A stretch of 64,000 bases of DNA, from contig NZ_FWXD01000003.1 of NCBI RefSeq assembly GCF_900176275.1, positions 62,001 through 126,000 of the forward strand, read 5' to 3'. Below are positions 1-9,232 of this stretch, piece by piece; within the stretch, counting starts at the first letter, position 1, and each line of letters opens with the position of its first letter. The translations under genes were made by a program, and so were the position numbers. The notes beneath the pieces were generated by a model. That model was not told the origin of the DNA, ran no database searches, and was given only the letters and a program-made list of their open reading frames with translations. Origin of the DNA: Andreprevotia lacus DSM 23236 (GTDB taxonomy: Bacteria; Pseudomonadota; Gammaproteobacteria; Burkholderiales; Chitinibacteraceae).

Positions 1-1
1 G

Positions 2-445
2 GAAACTTCCAAGACCGCTCTGGAAGAATCGGCCAAGGCCGCCAAGGCATTCGCCGGCGTGAAAGACGTGCAGGAAGCCCTGGCACTGCGCAGCAAGCTG
101 GCCGAAGCCAGCGTTGACCAAGCCAGCGTTTACTCGCGTCATTTCTACGAAATCGCTTCGCAAGCCCAAGCCGAAGTGTCGCAACTGGTTGAAGAGCGCA
201 CCACTGCCTTCAACAAGAACGTGGTTGCCGGCCTGGACCGCTTCGTGAAGACTGCCCCGGCTGGCGCTGATGTTGCCGTCGCTGCCGTGAAGTCGACCGT
301 GCAAGCCACTGCTGCCGCTGTGGACAGCCTGACCAAGGCCGCCAAGCAAGTTGCCGACTTCGCCGATGCTTCGGTGAAGGCTGCCACCACTGCCACTACC
401 GACGCAGTGAAGGCCGCTGCCAAGAAGACCGCTGCTGCTGCCTAA
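2..445 (+). CDS. phaP: Phasin family protein (5' end outside window)
   Basis: Phasins coat polyhydroxyalkanoate granules in the cytoplasm and control granule number and size. The reading frame is open to the left edge, so the N-terminus is missing and 147 residues are visible. They are rich in Ala, Lys, Val and Thr and lack Trp. The middle is amphipathic helix (about residues 20-110), and the tail is an Ala/Lys/Thr-rich low-complexity stretch ending in KKTAAAA, as is usual in proteobacterial phasins. The first in-frame GTG at 59 is internal and is not the start. A strong intrinsic terminator follows, so this is the last gene of its transcript. The family call is firm; the symbol is by analogy. 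Confidence 0.85.
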   Translation, partial: ETSKTALEESAKAAKAFAGVKDVQEALALRSKLAEASVDQASVYSRHFYEIASQAQAEVSQLVEERTTAFNKNVVAGLDRFVKTAPAGADVAVAAVKSTVQATAAAVDSLTKAAKQVADFADASVKAATTATTDAVKAAAKKTAAAA

Positions 446-463
446 GTAGCCACGGTGCAAAAC

Positions 464-491
464 AAAAGGGAGCCGCAAGGCTCCCTTTTTT
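464..491 (+). terminator. Intrinsic terminator after phasin gene
   Basis: A 7-bp GC-rich stem (GGGAGCC / GGCTCCC) closes a GCAA tetraloop. It is preceded by AAAA and followed by six T, starting 18 bases after the phasin stop codon. Confidence 0.9.
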
Positions 492-513
492 ATTGCCATA
501 GGCACTGGACCGC

Positions 514-858
514 TCAGCCAATGGCACTGCGAAATTGCTGATCCTTGTTCAAATTGCAGGACACCGACTCCACCCCTTTAATCTTGACCCTGCTGGAGGA
601 GGCGCTCAGCGCATCCACGCCAAGCCAAATCTCCCACCACGGGCAAAGCGTGGCCATGCTATCCAATAGCTCCGCTCTTGCAGCGCCCCACTCATCTGCC
701 TGCAATTCGGAGAAAAACTCGACCAGATAGGTATGATTCACCCAGGTACGGTAACGCTCATCGCGTCCCTGCACCTCCAGTGCACGCGCTACTTTGCGGC
801 GGCAATTGGCCGGATCGCTACCACGATATTGCACCGTCCATTGCACCAGCATGCCCAT
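514..858 (-). CDS. Hypothetical protein, 114 aa
   Basis: I do not recognise this protein. It is soluble, without signal peptide or membrane segment, and begins with a beta-like MGMLVQWTVQYRG segment. It contains several Trp (for example CPWWEIWLG near the middle) and a basic patch NCRRKVARALEV. The ATG at 858 is chosen because a GTAGG Shine-Dalgarno-like stretch lies 7 bases upstream; a TTG two codons earlier is also possible. It is a single gene facing the phasin terminator, with DUF1801-like and SMI1-like genes upstream on the same strand. The three look like an accessory cluster of small proteins without an obvious shared pathway. Confidence 0.6.
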   Translation of the reverse strand: MGMLVQWTVQYRGSDPANCRRKVARALEVQGRDERYRTWVNHTYLVEFFSELQADEWGAARAELLDSMATLCPWWEIWLGVDALSASSSRVKIKGVESVSCNLNKDQQFRSAIG

Positions 859-892
859 ATACAACCTACCCCCTGCGCGGGAAACAGGCCGC

Positions 893-1279
893 TCAAGCAG
901 CTGTATTCAACGCAACTGCAGCGAGAATCAGCACCTTGAAGGCATCTTCATCGATCTGATCACCCTCCGGGATATCAATCGCACGCCGCGCATTGCCATC
1001 CAGACTGGCATTGAACAGCCCGACCGGATCGGGCAATGACGCCCCCTTGGGAAAGGTCAGCTTCACCGCCTTCTTGTAGACCTCGCCGGTGCAGAGGATG
1101 CCGCCATGCGACCATACCGGCACGCTCCACTTCCATTCCTCGACCACGGCAGGGTCTGCAGCGTGGATCAGCGCACGCACGCGGGCCAGCACGTCACCGC
1201 GCCAGTCGGGATATTCGGCGATGCGTGCATCGATCAATTGAGCGGCCGGCAGTGCCGGGGCAATTGCGGCTTTTTTCAA
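893..1279 (-). CDS. DUF1801 (YdhG-like) family protein
   Basis: This 128-residue soluble protein has the DUF1801 pattern: an N-terminal helix with YPDWRGDVLARVRALI, a central EEWKWSVPVWSHGGILC strand region, and a KKAVKLTFPKGASLPDP segment. The family is widespread and its fold resembles frataxin-like/YdhG proteins; its biochemical role is not established. The likely start is the TTG at 1279, because AGGAG lies 8 bases upstream and no better ATG is present. The next gene downstream on the strand (ending at 514) is 34 bases away, so they may share a transcript. Confidence 0.75.
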   Translation of the reverse strand: MKKAAIAPALPAAQLIDARIAEYPDWRGDVLARVRALIHAADPAVVEEWKWSVPVWSHGGILCTGEVYKKAVKLTFPKGASLPDPVGLFNASLDGNARRAIDIPEGDQIDEDAFKVLILAAVALNTAA

Positions 1280-1344
1280 AACTGCAGCTCCTTGTTCAGA
1301 AGACTTTCACAGCACCAAGCCACCTCGGGCGACGGCAGCACTAT

Positions 1345-1974
1345 TCAGTCAGATTCGTAGCGCTCCGCCAGCCACTCTTTTTCAGTTACACCATCCGAAT
1401 ATCGAGTGTGTGCGCGAATATAGCGGCAAAGCGCCTCATCAGGTATTGCCAGCCAGGCAATGAAAGCGGGCAAGGATGCGCCAACGCAATCCACTTCGTA
1501 GCCATCGTGGTCAAATTCGTAAACCTTGCCAGCGTGCTCGCCGCGCACCACCAGCATGAAGTAGGTCGCCGCACGGGGAACACGCCCGAATACGATGGAA
1601 TCATCCAAAGCAAACGGCATGACTTCATCCAGCTCATCGCCCTCAAGCCACTCCAGCCAATCCTGCACACTGTCCTTCAGGTCGTCCCACTCTTCCGGTG
1701 CGGCCAACAAAAAAGCGGTGGGATATTCATCCGATGACACACACAGTGTCTCAGCCACATAGAGCTCAAGGCTGCCAAACTCGGCATAGAAATCATGCAA
1801 GGCCGGCTGCTCTGGATAGTCCCGCTGCAAACGTGCCAGCTCTTCGCCGGTCAGGCGTTGCAAAACCCGGTGCGAGACTCCCGCAATCAACTGGCCGGGC
1901 TCATGGCCCCGCCCACAAATCATGCGCTGATTCTCACGCCGGAACAGCGCATGCAACTCGGCAAATTGCGACAT
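1345..1974 (-). CDS. SMI1/KNR4 (SUKH)-like protein
   Basis: This 209-residue acidic protein resembles the SUKH/SMI1-KNR4 fold. The visible features are FYAEFGSLELYVAET in the first half, an acidic EEWDDLKDSVQDWLEWLEGDELDE helix region, and a late motif DGYEVDCVGASLPAFIAWL typical of the C-terminal SUKH strand-helix unit. Many SUKH proteins are immunity proteins for polymorphic toxins; others are housekeeping. No toxin gene is adjacent, so that role is only a possibility. The ATG at 1974 is preferred because GGGAGGGG ends 2 bases before it. In-frame ATGs at 1986 and 1998 are less well placed. Confidence 0.65.
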   Translation of the reverse strand: MSQFAELHALFRRENQRMICGRGHEPGQLIAGVSHRVLQRLTGEELARLQRDYPEQPALHDFYAEFGSLELYVAETLCVSSDEYPTAFLLAAPEEWDDLKDSVQDWLEWLEGDELDEVMPFALDDSIVFGRVPRAATYFMLVVRGEHAGKVYEFDHDGYEVDCVGASLPAFIAWLAIPDEALCRYIRAHTRYSDGVTEKEWLAERYESD

Positions 1975-2077
1975 CACCCCTCCCATGAACTCGACCATGA
2001 CAGCGCGATACGAATCATTGCCACGCGCTTTGACTGCCCGGCAGCCTAACAGATTTAGATTGAATTTCGTAAGCAAT

Positions 2078-2110
2078 AAAAAAGCCCGAGGATAAGCTCG
2101 GGCTTTTTTC
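2078..2110 (-). terminator. Terminator downstream of pnp
   Basis: A near-perfect 13-bp inverted repeat (AAAAAAGCCCGAG / CTCGGGCTTTTTT) with a 6-base loop. It lies 39 bases past the pnp stop and is symmetric enough to stop transcription in both directions. Confidence 0.9.
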
Positions 2111-2148
2111 GGCCAGGTAGCCAAAGCTACCACTTGCCATGCGGGCAA

Positions 2149-4293
2149 TTACTCCGCGTCGACTGCCGGCGCAGCTTCTACCGGTGCAGCAGGTGCTTCG
2201 TCGTTCAGCACAGCCTTGATCGACAGGCGTACGCGGCCCTTTTCGTCTTGCTCCAGCGCCTTCACGCGCACGACCTGGCCTTCCTTCAGGTAGTCGCTCA
2301 CGTTCTTGATGCGTTCGTTGGCGATCTGGCTGATGTGCACCAGACCATCGCGGCCCGGCATGATCGAGACGATGGCACCAACGTTGTTATCCAGGATCTT
2401 GACGACCGGGCCTTCGTAGATCTTGCCGATTTCGACTTCGGCAGTGATCTCGCTGATGCGGCGCTTGGCTTCGTCAGCACCTTCGGACGAGACCGAGGCG
2501 ATGGTGATGGTGCCGTCTTCCTGGATATCGATCTGCGTGCCGGTTTCTTCGGTCAGCGCGCGGATCACCGAACCACCCTTGCCGATCACGTCACGGATTT
2601 TTTCCGGGTTGATCTTCATGGTGTAGAGGCGCGGAGCATGCTGCGACACTTCTGCATTGGCGCCAGCCACTTCGGCCTTCATGATGCCGAGGATGTGGAT
2701 ACGGCCCGACTTGGCCTGATCCAGCGCAACCTTCATGATCTCCTTGGTGATGCCGGTGATCTTGATGTCCATCTGCAGGGCGGTGATGCCGCTGTCGGTA
2801 CCGGCTACCTTGAAGTCCATGTCGCCCAGGTGATCTTCGTCACCCAGGATGTCGGTCAGCACCGCAAAGCGGTTGCCTTCCAGGATCAGGCCCATGGCGA
2901 TACCGGCCACGTGGTTCTTCAGCGGTACACCGGCATCCAGCAGGGCCAGGCAGCCACCACACACCGAAGCCATCGACGACGAGCCGTTGGATTCAGTGAT
3001 TTCCGAGACCACGCGCATCGAGTAGGCAAAGTCTTCCGGGCTGGGCAGCACGGCGATCAGCGCGCGCTTGGCCAGACGGCCGTGGCCGATTTCGCGGCGC
3101 TTCGGCGTACCGACGCGGCCGGTTTCACCGGTCGAGTACGGCGGGAAGTTGTAATGCAGCATGAAACGGTCGGTGTATTCGCCGGCCAGTGCATCAATCT
3201 TCTGCTCGTCCAGCTTGGTGCCGAGGGTGGCAACCACCAGACCTTGCGTTTCACCACGGGTGAACAGCGAGGAACCGTGGGTGCGCGGCAGCACGCCGGT
3301 ACGCACGACGATCGGGCGCACGGTGCGGGTGTCGCGGCCGTCGATACGCGGGAAACCATCCAGGATCTGGTTACGCACGATCTTGGCTTCCATGTCGTGG
3401 AAGATGCCGCGGATCTTGTTGGCAGTCAGCGTATCGGTTTCTTCGTTGATCAGCGCCGTCTTCACCAGGCTCCAGGCTTCGTTGAGCTTGATGGTGCGGG
3501 CCTGCTTTTGCGGAATGCGGAACGCGTGAGCGATCGCTTCGCCAGCGATACCGGCAATTTGCGCTTCCAGCGCTTCATCGCGGGTCGGTTCGTCCCAGTC
3601 GAACAGTTCCGGGTTCACCTCATCGGCCAGCGCGTTGATGGCGTTGATGACCTTCTGCATTTCGTCGTGACCATAGACCACGGCGCCCAGCATCACTTCT
3701 TCCGACAGCTCTTGCGCTTCGGATTCCACCATCAGCACGGCTTGCGAGGTACCCGCCACCACCAGGTCCAGCTGGCTGGTCTTCAGCTCGTCTTTGGTCG
3801 GGTTCAGCAGATACTGGCCATCGGCGTAACCGACGCGGGCAGCACCGATCGGGCCGGCAAACGGCACGCCGGCAATCGACAGCGCAGCCGAGGCGCCGAT
3901 CATGGCCGGGATGTCGGAATCGATTTGCGGATCGAGGCTCAGCACGGTGGCCACGATCTGGATTTCGTTGTAGAAGCCTTCCGGGAACAGCGGGCGGATC
4001 GGGCGGTCGATCAGGCGGCTGGTGAGGATTTCCTTCTCGGACGGGCGGCCTTCACGCTTGAAGAAGCCACCGGGGATCTTGCCGGCAGCGTAGGTGCGCT
4101 CTTGATAATCAACGGTGAGCGGGAAGAAATCCTGGCCGGGCTTCACGCCCTTGGCGGCCACCACGGTCACCAGCACGACGGTGTCATCCATGGACACAAC
4201 AACGGCACCGGAAGCCTGACGGGCAATTTCACCTGTTTCCAGGGTTACCGTGTGCTTGCCGTACTGGAACGATTTCGAGATTTTATTGAACAC
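2149..4293 (-). CDS. pnp: Polyribonucleotide nucleotidyltransferase (PNPase)
   Basis: PNPase is the phosphorolytic 3'-5' exoribonuclease of the RNA degradosome. The 714-residue product (E. coli 711) has the first RNase PH core ([20 protein letters not shown] near 77-96), an all-helical linker, and the second RNase PH core with RGETQ and the [15 protein letters not shown] active-site region. It then has a KH domain (about 555-615, [16 protein letters not shown]), an S1 domain (about 622-690) and a short Ala/Pro/Glu tail. The start is a GTG at 4293 with AAGGAAA 7 bases upstream. The frame extends 30 codons further, but that part lacks family similarity. It is the last gene of the rbfA-truB-rpsO-pnp run. 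A hairpin in its leader may serve autoregulation. Confidence 0.97.
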   Translation of the reverse strand: MFNKISKSFQYGKHTVTLETGEIARQASGAVVVSMDDTVVLVTVVAAKGVKPGQDFFPLTVDYQERTYAAGKIPGGFFKREGRPSEKEILTSRLIDRPIRPLFPEGFYNEIQIVATVLSLDPQIDSDIPAMIGASAALSIAGVPFAGPIGAARVGYADGQYLLNPTKDELKTSQLDLVVAGTSQAVLMVESEAQELSEEVMLGAVVYGHDEMQKVINAINALADEVNPELFDWDEPTRDEALEAQIAGIAGEAIAHAFRIPQKQARTIKLNEAWSLVKTALINEETDTLTANKIRGIFHDMEAKIVRNQILDGFPRIDGRDTRTVRPIVVRTGVLPRTHGSSLFTRGETQGLVVATLGTKLDEQKIDALAGEYTDRFMLHYNFPPYSTGETGRVGTPKRREIGHGRLAKRALIAVLPSPEDFAYSMRVVSEITESNGSSSMASVCGGCLALLDAGVPLKNHVAGIAMGLILEGNRFAVLTDILGDEDHLGDMDFKVAGTDSGITALQMDIKITGITKEIMKVALDQAKSGRIHILGIMKAEVAGANAEVSQHAPRLYTMKINPEKIRDVIGKGGSVIRALTEETGTQIDIQEDGTITIASVSSEGADEAKRRISEITAEVEIGKIYEGPVVKILDNNVGAIVSIMPGRDGLVHISQIANERIKNVSDYLKEGQVVRVKALEQDEKGRVRLSIKAVLNDEAPAAPVEAAPAVDAE

Positions 4294-4372
4294 TAGCGTT
4301 TCCTTTGCGTACGCCGTGAGCCAGCGGCGCGGAGGGATTGGGTACATTCGATTACGACGCGGCCACGTCGCC

Positions 4373-4410
4373 GGCTTCGGCACAACGAACCCGGTTCAGC
4401 CGCCGAAGCC
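4373..4410 (-). promoter_or_regulatory. Stem-loop in pnp leader
   Basis: A perfect 9-bp inverted repeat (GGCTTCGGC / GCCGAAGCC) encloses an inner GAACC-C-GGTTC stem, 80 bases upstream of the pnp GTG. In E. coli the pnp leader forms a hairpin cut by RNase III and then removed by PNPase for autoregulation. A similar role here is an inference from position and shape. Confidence 0.5.
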
Positions 4411-4493
4411 TGTTTGGGCAAGAACCGGATACAGAAACTGGGCAATCCACGCGGCATGGGCGCCGGACTGCGGCGGGCCTGGCGGCCCGAAAA

Positions 4494-4529
4494 CAAAAAA
4501 GTCGCAGTACGGTGACTGCGACTTTTTTT
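4494..4529 (-). terminator. Terminator/attenuator between rpsO and pnp
   Basis: A 9-bp stem (AGTCGCAGT / ACTGCGACT) is flanked by A and T runs on both sides, 10 bases after the rpsO stop. It would end most rpsO transcripts. Partial read-through into pnp, as in other bacteria, would set the relative levels. Confidence 0.85.
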
Positions 4530-4538
4530 GAGACTGGC

Positions 4539-4808
4539 TTACTTGCGCAGGCCCAGCTTGGCGATCAGATCGCGGTAGCTGTCGGCATTGGTGCGCTTGA
4601 GATAGTCCAGCAGGCGGCGGCGACGCGACACCATCTTCAGCAGACCACGACGCGAGTGGTGATCCTTGGCATTGGCCTTGAAGTGGGGGGTCAGGTCATT
4701 GATGCGCGCGGTCAGCAGGGCAACTTGTACTTCCGGGGAACCGGTGTCGCCTTCAGCACGTTGGTACGATTTGACGATGCCAGCTTTCTGGTCAACGGTA
4801 ACAGCCAT
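4539..4808 (-). CDS. rpsO: 30S ribosomal protein S15
   Basis: S15 binds the central domain of 16S rRNA early in small-subunit assembly. The 89-residue product has the normal length. It carries the diagnostic sequences [33 protein letters not shown] and the rRNA-binding [14 protein letters not shown]. The ATG at 4808 has GGAG 9 bases upstream. It lies 108 bases after truB on the same strand and is followed by a terminator-like hairpin and pnp, which is the classical rpsO-pnp arrangement. Confidence 0.98.
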   Translation of the reverse strand: MAVTVDQKAGIVKSYQRAEGDTGSPEVQVALLTARINDLTPHFKANAKDHHSRRGLLKMVSRRRRLLDYLKRTNADSYRDLIAKLGLRK

Positions 4809-4916
4809 TTCTAAAACTCCAATTGATGATTATTGAGCCTTGCCTGCAAAACACAGGGACTCGCCGAGCAGAAGCCAGCATAAACCGGCATTTGCTCCCC
4901 TCACTGCCCCACCCCG

Positions 4917-5825
4917 TCAATCCGGGAAATGAGCCAGCAGTCGTTTGGGCCGCAGCACACCATCGGAAGCCACTTCGCCCAAACCGATGAATCGCGCATT
5001 ATCCCTGTTTCCCACCGGGCCGTAAAGCCGGATTGCGCCGTCCGTCGGCACCTGGTCGGGCAAGGGCATGCCATGCAGAATCCTGTCGACCTGCTGGGCA
5101 TCCAGTGCCAGTTGCGGCAAGTCGTTCACCAGACTATCCACCGGCAGCAAGGCAGCTTCGCGCGCCGGCAGTTCCATCTCGATCAGCGTATCGAGCGGCA
5201 CCGCATCTTCCAGCAGGAAGCCGGCGGTGCGGGTACGGATCAAGCCGGCCAGATAGGCGCCGCAGCCGAGCGCCTTGCCGATGTCGTCGGCCAGCACCCG
5301 GATATAGGTGCCCTTGGAGCACAGCACATCCAGCACCAGCGTCGCACCGTCAAAGCTGAGCAGATTCAGTTCATAAAAAGTGATGCGGCGCGGCTGACGC
5401 TCGATCTCGACACCCTGGCGCGCATATTCATACAGCGCCTTGCCCTGGAACTTGAGCGCCGAATGCATGGGCGGCATTTGCTCGTATTCGCCAAGGAAGG
5501 ATGCCAACACCGTACGCAGCCGGGCTTCGTCGCAATCGACCTCGCCACTGACCGTGATTTCGCCCTCGCCATCCAGCGTGGTCGAGACCTCGCCCAGCTT
5601 GATGGTGGCGCGATAGCCCTTGTCGGCATCCAGCATGCGTTGCGAGAACTTGGTCGCCTCGCCAAAGCACAGCGGCAACAGGCCGGTGGCAAACGGGTCG
5701 AGCACGCCGGTGTGGCCGGCCTTCTCGGCCGACAGCAGCCAGCGCGCCTTTTGCAGCGCATTGTTGCTGGAAATGCCGAACGGTTTGTCGAGCAGCAAGA
5801 CACCGTCGATCTTGCGCTTGGCCAT
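4917..5825 (-). CDS. truB: tRNA pseudouridine-55 synthase TruB
   Basis: TruB converts U55 in the T-loop of tRNAs to pseudouridine. The 302-residue protein begins with the family motif GVLLLDKPFGISSN. It has the catalytic Asp43 in GHTGVLDPFATGLLP, the YRATIKLG strand and the C-terminal PUA-like region (about 240-300). Its ATG overlaps the rbfA stop by one base (TGATG), which indicates translational coupling. Confidence 0.97.
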   Translation of the reverse strand: MAKRKIDGVLLLDKPFGISSNNALQKARWLLSAEKAGHTGVLDPFATGLLPLCFGEATKFSQRMLDADKGYRATIKLGEVSTTLDGEGEITVSGEVDCDEARLRTVLASFLGEYEQMPPMHSALKFQGKALYEYARQGVEIERQPRRITFYELNLLSFDGATLVLDVLCSKGTYIRVLADDIGKALGCGAYLAGLIRTRTAGFLLEDAVPLDTLIEMELPAREAALLPVDSLVNDLPQLALDAQQVDRILHGMPLPDQVPTDGAIRLYGPVGNRDNARFIGLGEVASDGVLRPKRLLAHFPD

Positions 5826-6202
5826 CAGGCATCGCCCTCGTCATCCAGCGCCTGCTGGCTGACGGCTTGCTGGATCAGGCTGTCGAGGTGCATGCCGTTC
5901 TCGACCGAGTGGTCATAGACGAAATGCAGCTCGGGCATCTTGAACAGCTTGAAGCCCTTGGACAGCGCGCTGCGCAAGAAGCCCTTGGCGTTTTCCAGCT
6001 TCACGCCGATGGCAATGGTGTCCTCGGCGGTGCCGAGAAAGGTATAGAAAATCTTGGCGTGCGAATAATCGCGCGTCACTTCCACATCGGTGACGGTAAT
6101 CAGCGATGCCTTGGGGTGATCCAGCTCGGCGCGGATCAGCTCGGCCACATCGCGCTGCAGCTGCTGTGCAATGCGGTCGGAGCGGGTGAAATTCTTGGCC
6201 AT
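5825..6202 (-). CDS. rbfA: 30S ribosome-binding factor A
   Basis: RbfA is a KH-type factor needed for late 16S rRNA maturation and cold adaptation. The 125-residue protein starts with RSDRIAQQLQRDVAELI and contains the ITVTDVEVTRDYSHAKIFY core and the PELHFVYDHSVENGMHLDSL segment typical of the family. A purine-rich AGAGGG lies 6 bases upstream of the ATG. It is separated from infB by 238 bases holding a palindromic element and a terminator-like hairpin, whereas these two genes are often close together. Confidence 0.97.
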   Translation of the reverse strand: MAKNFTRSDRIAQQLQRDVAELIRAELDHPKASLITVTDVEVTRDYSHAKIFYTFLGTAEDTIAIGVKLENAKGFLRSALSKGFKLFKMPELHFVYDHSVENGMHLDSLIQQAVSQQALDDEGDA

Positions 6203-6240
6203 GAAATGCCCTCTTTAAACATGTAGCGCGGTACGGCCAG

Positions 6241-6272
6241 AAAAGGCAAAAGGCGGATTACCCGCCTTTGCC
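6241..6272 (-). terminator. Terminator-like hairpin upstream of rbfA
   Basis: On the minus strand, GGCAAAGGCGG and CCGCCTTTTGCC form a stem of about 11 bp around a short loop and are followed by TTTT. It lies between the infB-side palindromic element and rbfA and could separate or attenuate transcription within the nusA-infB-rbfA block. Confidence 0.65.
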
Positions 6273-6294
6273 GTATTTACAGCCGAATGCTGCG

Positions 6295-6442
6295 TAGAAC
6301 CTGCTTTACGATCTCGGCGAGAGGAGCCTCAGCGGGGTGACGAGCAGCGCAAAAACCGGAATGTACTGTAAGTACATGAGGATTTTGAGCAGCGCATGAG
6401 CCCCGATCAGGCCCTCACAGCCAGATCGTAATCAGGTTCTTA
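6295..6442. repeat. 148-bp palindromic element with terminal inverted repeats (MITE-like)
   Basis: The left end GAACCTGCTTTACGATCT (6297-6314) and the right end AGATCGTAATCAGGTTC (6423-6439) are inverted repeats with one mismatch and one gap. Inside are further nested complementary blocks (GGGGTGACGAG... with ...ATGAGCCCC), and at the centre TGTACT-GTA-AGTACA flanked by AAAAACCGG and GAGGATTTT. The sequence GAGCAGCGC occurs twice in direct orientation around the core. The whole unit can fold into one long imperfect hairpin. It encodes no protein. The right end overlaps the infB stop codon TAA. It resembles a miniature transposon-derived or palindromic intergenic repeat; I see only one copy in the window. 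Confidence 0.7.
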
Positions 6443-9205
6443 CAGGGTACGAGCTACCTCGATAATCTCGAACGCTTCCAGCTGGTCGCCTTCCTGGATG
6501 TCGTTGTAGTTCTTGATCTGCAGACCGCACTCGTAGCCCGACTTGACTTCCTTGACGTCGTCCTTGAAGCGCTTGAGCGTTTCCAGCTCGCCCTGGTGCA
6601 CCACCACGTTGTTGCGCAGCACGCGCACACCGGCACCGCGCTTGACCATACCGTCGAGCACGTAACAACCGGCGATGGAGCCCACCTTGGACACCACGAA
6701 CACCTGGCGGATTTCCAGCAAGCCAATGATCTGCTCGCGCTTCTCCGGCGCCAGCATGCCGGTCAGCGCAGCACGCACATCGTCCACAACGTCATAGATG
6801 ATGTTGTAGTAGCGGATGTCCACGCCTTCGGCCTCGGCCAGCTTGCGCGCTGCCGCATCGGCACGCACATTGAAGCCCACCACCACCGCCTTGGAAGCCA
6901 GTGCAAGGTTGATGTCCGATTCGGAAATACCGCCCACGCCCGAGTGCAGGATCTGCACGCGCACTTCCTCGGTCGACAGCTTTTGCAGGCTGCCGCTGAG
7001 CGCTTCCAGAGAGCCCTGCACGTCGCTCTTGATGATGATGGGCAGGTTCTGCACCTCGCCCTCGGCCATCTGCGCGAACATGTTTTCCAGCTTGGCGGCT
7101 TGCTGTTTGGCAAACTTGACGTCGCGGAACTTGCCTTGACGGAACAGCGCGATTTCGCGCGCCTTCTTTTCGTCGGCCAGCACCATGGCATCGACACCGG
7201 CTGCCGGCACTTCGGACAGGCCGAGGATTTCCACCGGAATCGACGGACCAGCCTCGTTGATCGACTTGCCGTTCTCGTCCAGCATGGCGCGGACACGGCC
7301 GTACACACTGCCGGCCAGCACCACGTCGCCCTTCTTCAGCGTACCCGATTGCACCAGCATGGACGCCACCGCACCGCGACCCTTGTCCAGACGGGCTTCG
7401 ATGATGATGCCCTTGGCCGGGGTATCGATGGCGGCCTTCAGCTCAAGCACTTCGGCCTGCAGCAGAATCGCATCCAGCAGGCCATCGATGTTGATGCCTT
7501 GCTTGGCGGACACTTCGACGAACTGGGTATCGCCACCCCAGTCTTCCGGCACCACTTCCTGCGCCACCAGCTCCTGGCGGATACGCTCGGGGTTGGCACC
7601 CTGCTTGTCGATCTTGTTGACCGCCACCACGATGGGTACACCCGCCGCCTTGGCATGGTGGATCGCTTCGATGGTTTGCGGCATCACGCCGTCGTCGGCA
7701 GCCACCACCAGCACCACGATGTCGGTCGCGCTGGCACCACGGGCACGCATGGCGGTAAACGCTTCGTGGCCCGGGGTATCCAGGAAGGTGATGATGCCCT
7801 TGTCGGTTTCAACGTGGTACGCACCGATATGCTGGGTAATGCCGCCGGCTTCGCCCGCAGCCACCTTGGCGCGACGGATGTAGTCCAGCAGCGAGGTCTT
7901 GCCGTGGTCGACGTGACCCATGACGGTCACCACCGGGGCACGCGACAGTTGCTCGTGCTCGCCCTTGGCTTCTTCTTCCAGATAGGTATCCGGATCGTCG
8001 ATCTTGGCAGCAACCGGGGTATGGCCCATTTCTTCCACCACGATCATGGCGGTTTCCTGGTCCAGAATCTGGTTGATGGTGACCATCATGCCCAGCTTCA
8101 TCAATGCCTTGACGACTTCGACGCCCTTGACGGCCATCTTGTGCGCCAGATCGGACACGGAAATGGTTTCCGGCACGTCCACGGTGTGGACGATCTTCTC
8201 GGTCGGGGTCTGGAAGCCGTGGGCATTGTCGGCATCGTTACCGCCGCCCTTGCCGTGCCTGCCACCGCCCTTCTTGGATTTCCAGCCACCTGCGGAAGCA
8301 TCGCCACCGCGTGTCTTGATGCCGGCACCGCCCTTCTTGCCGCGCGTGTCTTCCCAGCCGCCGCGCTTGTCGCCGTCCTTCTTCTTCTCGCCCGGCTTGC
8401 TGGCGGTGTTCGCCGATGGCGACGGCGCAGCAGCGGCTGCCGGAGCAGCAACCGGCGCTTCAGCCTTGACCGGCTCCGGCGCACGCATCGGGGTATCGCG
8501 CGGCTTGCGCAGGTCAACGCGCATGCCGATACGCGGACGATCGCCGCTCACCGAGGGCACTGGCGACGGCGCAGGCGCCGCAACCGGTGCAGGTGTCGGG
8601 GCCGGCGCGGGTGCCGGGGCAGGCGCAGCAGCGACCGGGGTCGGTGCGGGTGCCGGTGCAGCAACAGGCGTCGCCACTTCCACGGCAACAACCGGCGCTT
8701 CGGCCACGACTTCAACCGCGGCCACGATTTCGGGTACGGCCACGTCGTCACGCACGGTAGCGCGATCCTGCTTGGCGCGCATGTCGGCAGCCTGGCGCTC
8801 GCGCAGCGCATTGCTGCGCTGGGCATCGGCTTCGCGCGCTGCGCGCTCCGCATCACTCAAGGCCACCGGGGCCGCTGCCGGCTCGGGCGCACGCTCGATC
8901 ACCGGCATATCGGTCGGCAGTACGCGCTTCTTGCGCGTTTCCACCGGAATCGTCTTGGTCTTGCCGGTCGAATCGGTTTTCTTGATTTCGGACGTCTGCT
9001 TGCGGGTCAGCGTGATCTTCTGCTTGTCGCCGCCGGCAGCGCCGTGCTTGTGTTTGAGGTGATCCAGCAGACGCGCTTTGTCGTCTGCGGTCACCGGGTC
9101 CGATTCGTTCTGCTTGACCACGCCGGCCGCGCGCAGCTGCTCCAGCAGCTCCTGCGGCGGCATTTTCAGCTCGGCAGCAAATCGACTGACGTTCAGTTCA
9201 CTCAT
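6440..9205 (-). CDS. infB: Translation initiation factor IF-2
   Basis: IF-2 is the GTPase that brings fMet-tRNA to the 30S subunit and promotes subunit joining. The 921-residue protein has an N-terminal IF2_N domain ([21 protein letters not shown]), a long Ala/Pro/Val-rich linker, and a second conserved N-region. The G domain (roughly 420-590) carries [16 protein letters not shown] and NKID, and is followed by the beta-barrel and fMet-tRNA-binding C-terminal domains. The ATG at 9205 has GGGAG upstream; an in-frame extension of 9 codons is less likely. It is 27 bases downstream of nusA. Its stop codon lies inside the end of the palindromic element, but the C-terminus (EVARTL) is of normal length. 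Confidence 0.97.
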   Translation of the reverse strand: MSELNVSRFAAELKMPPQELLEQLRAAGVVKQNESDPVTADDKARLLDHLKHKHGAAGGDKQKITLTRKQTSEIKKTDSTGKTKTIPVETRKKRVLPTDMPVIERAPEPAAAPVALSDAERAAREADAQRSNALRERQAADMRAKQDRATVRDDVAVPEIVAAVEVVAEAPVVAVEVATPVAAPAPAPTPVAAAPAPAPAPAPTPAPVAAPAPSPVPSVSGDRPRIGMRVDLRKPRDTPMRAPEPVKAEAPVAAPAAAAAPSPSANTASKPGEKKKDGDKRGGWEDTRGKKGGAGIKTRGGDASAGGWKSKKGGGRHGKGGGNDADNAHGFQTPTEKIVHTVDVPETISVSDLAHKMAVKGVEVVKALMKLGMMVTINQILDQETAMIVVEEMGHTPVAAKIDDPDTYLEEEAKGEHEQLSRAPVVTVMGHVDHGKTSLLDYIRRAKVAAGEAGGITQHIGAYHVETDKGIITFLDTPGHEAFTAMRARGASATDIVVLVVAADDGVMPQTIEAIHHAKAAGVPIVVAVNKIDKQGANPERIRQELVAQEVVPEDWGGDTQFVEVSAKQGINIDGLLDAILLQAEVLELKAAIDTPAKGIIIEARLDKGRGAVASMLVQSGTLKKGDVVLAGSVYGRVRAMLDENGKSINEAGPSIPVEILGLSEVPAAGVDAMVLADEKKAREIALFRQGKFRDVKFAKQQAAKLENMFAQMAEGEVQNLPIIIKSDVQGSLEALSGSLQKLSTEEVRVQILHSGVGGISESDINLALASKAVVVGFNVRADAAARKLAEAEGVDIRYYNIIYDVVDDVRAALTGMLAPEKREQIIGLLEIRQVFVVSKVGSIAGCYVLDGMVKRGAGVRVLRNNVVVHQGELETLKRFKDDVKEVKSGYECGLQIKNYNDIQEGDQLEAFEIIEVARTL

Positions 9206-9232
9206 GCATTTCTCCCAGCCCTCTACGAGCAA

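Noticed and set aside
2134-4296. Long plus-strand open frame (720 codons) antisense to pnp
   Set aside because: It lies exactly opposite pnp, is rich in His, Asp and Arg as expected from the reverse of a GC-biased coding strand, and shows no family similarity.
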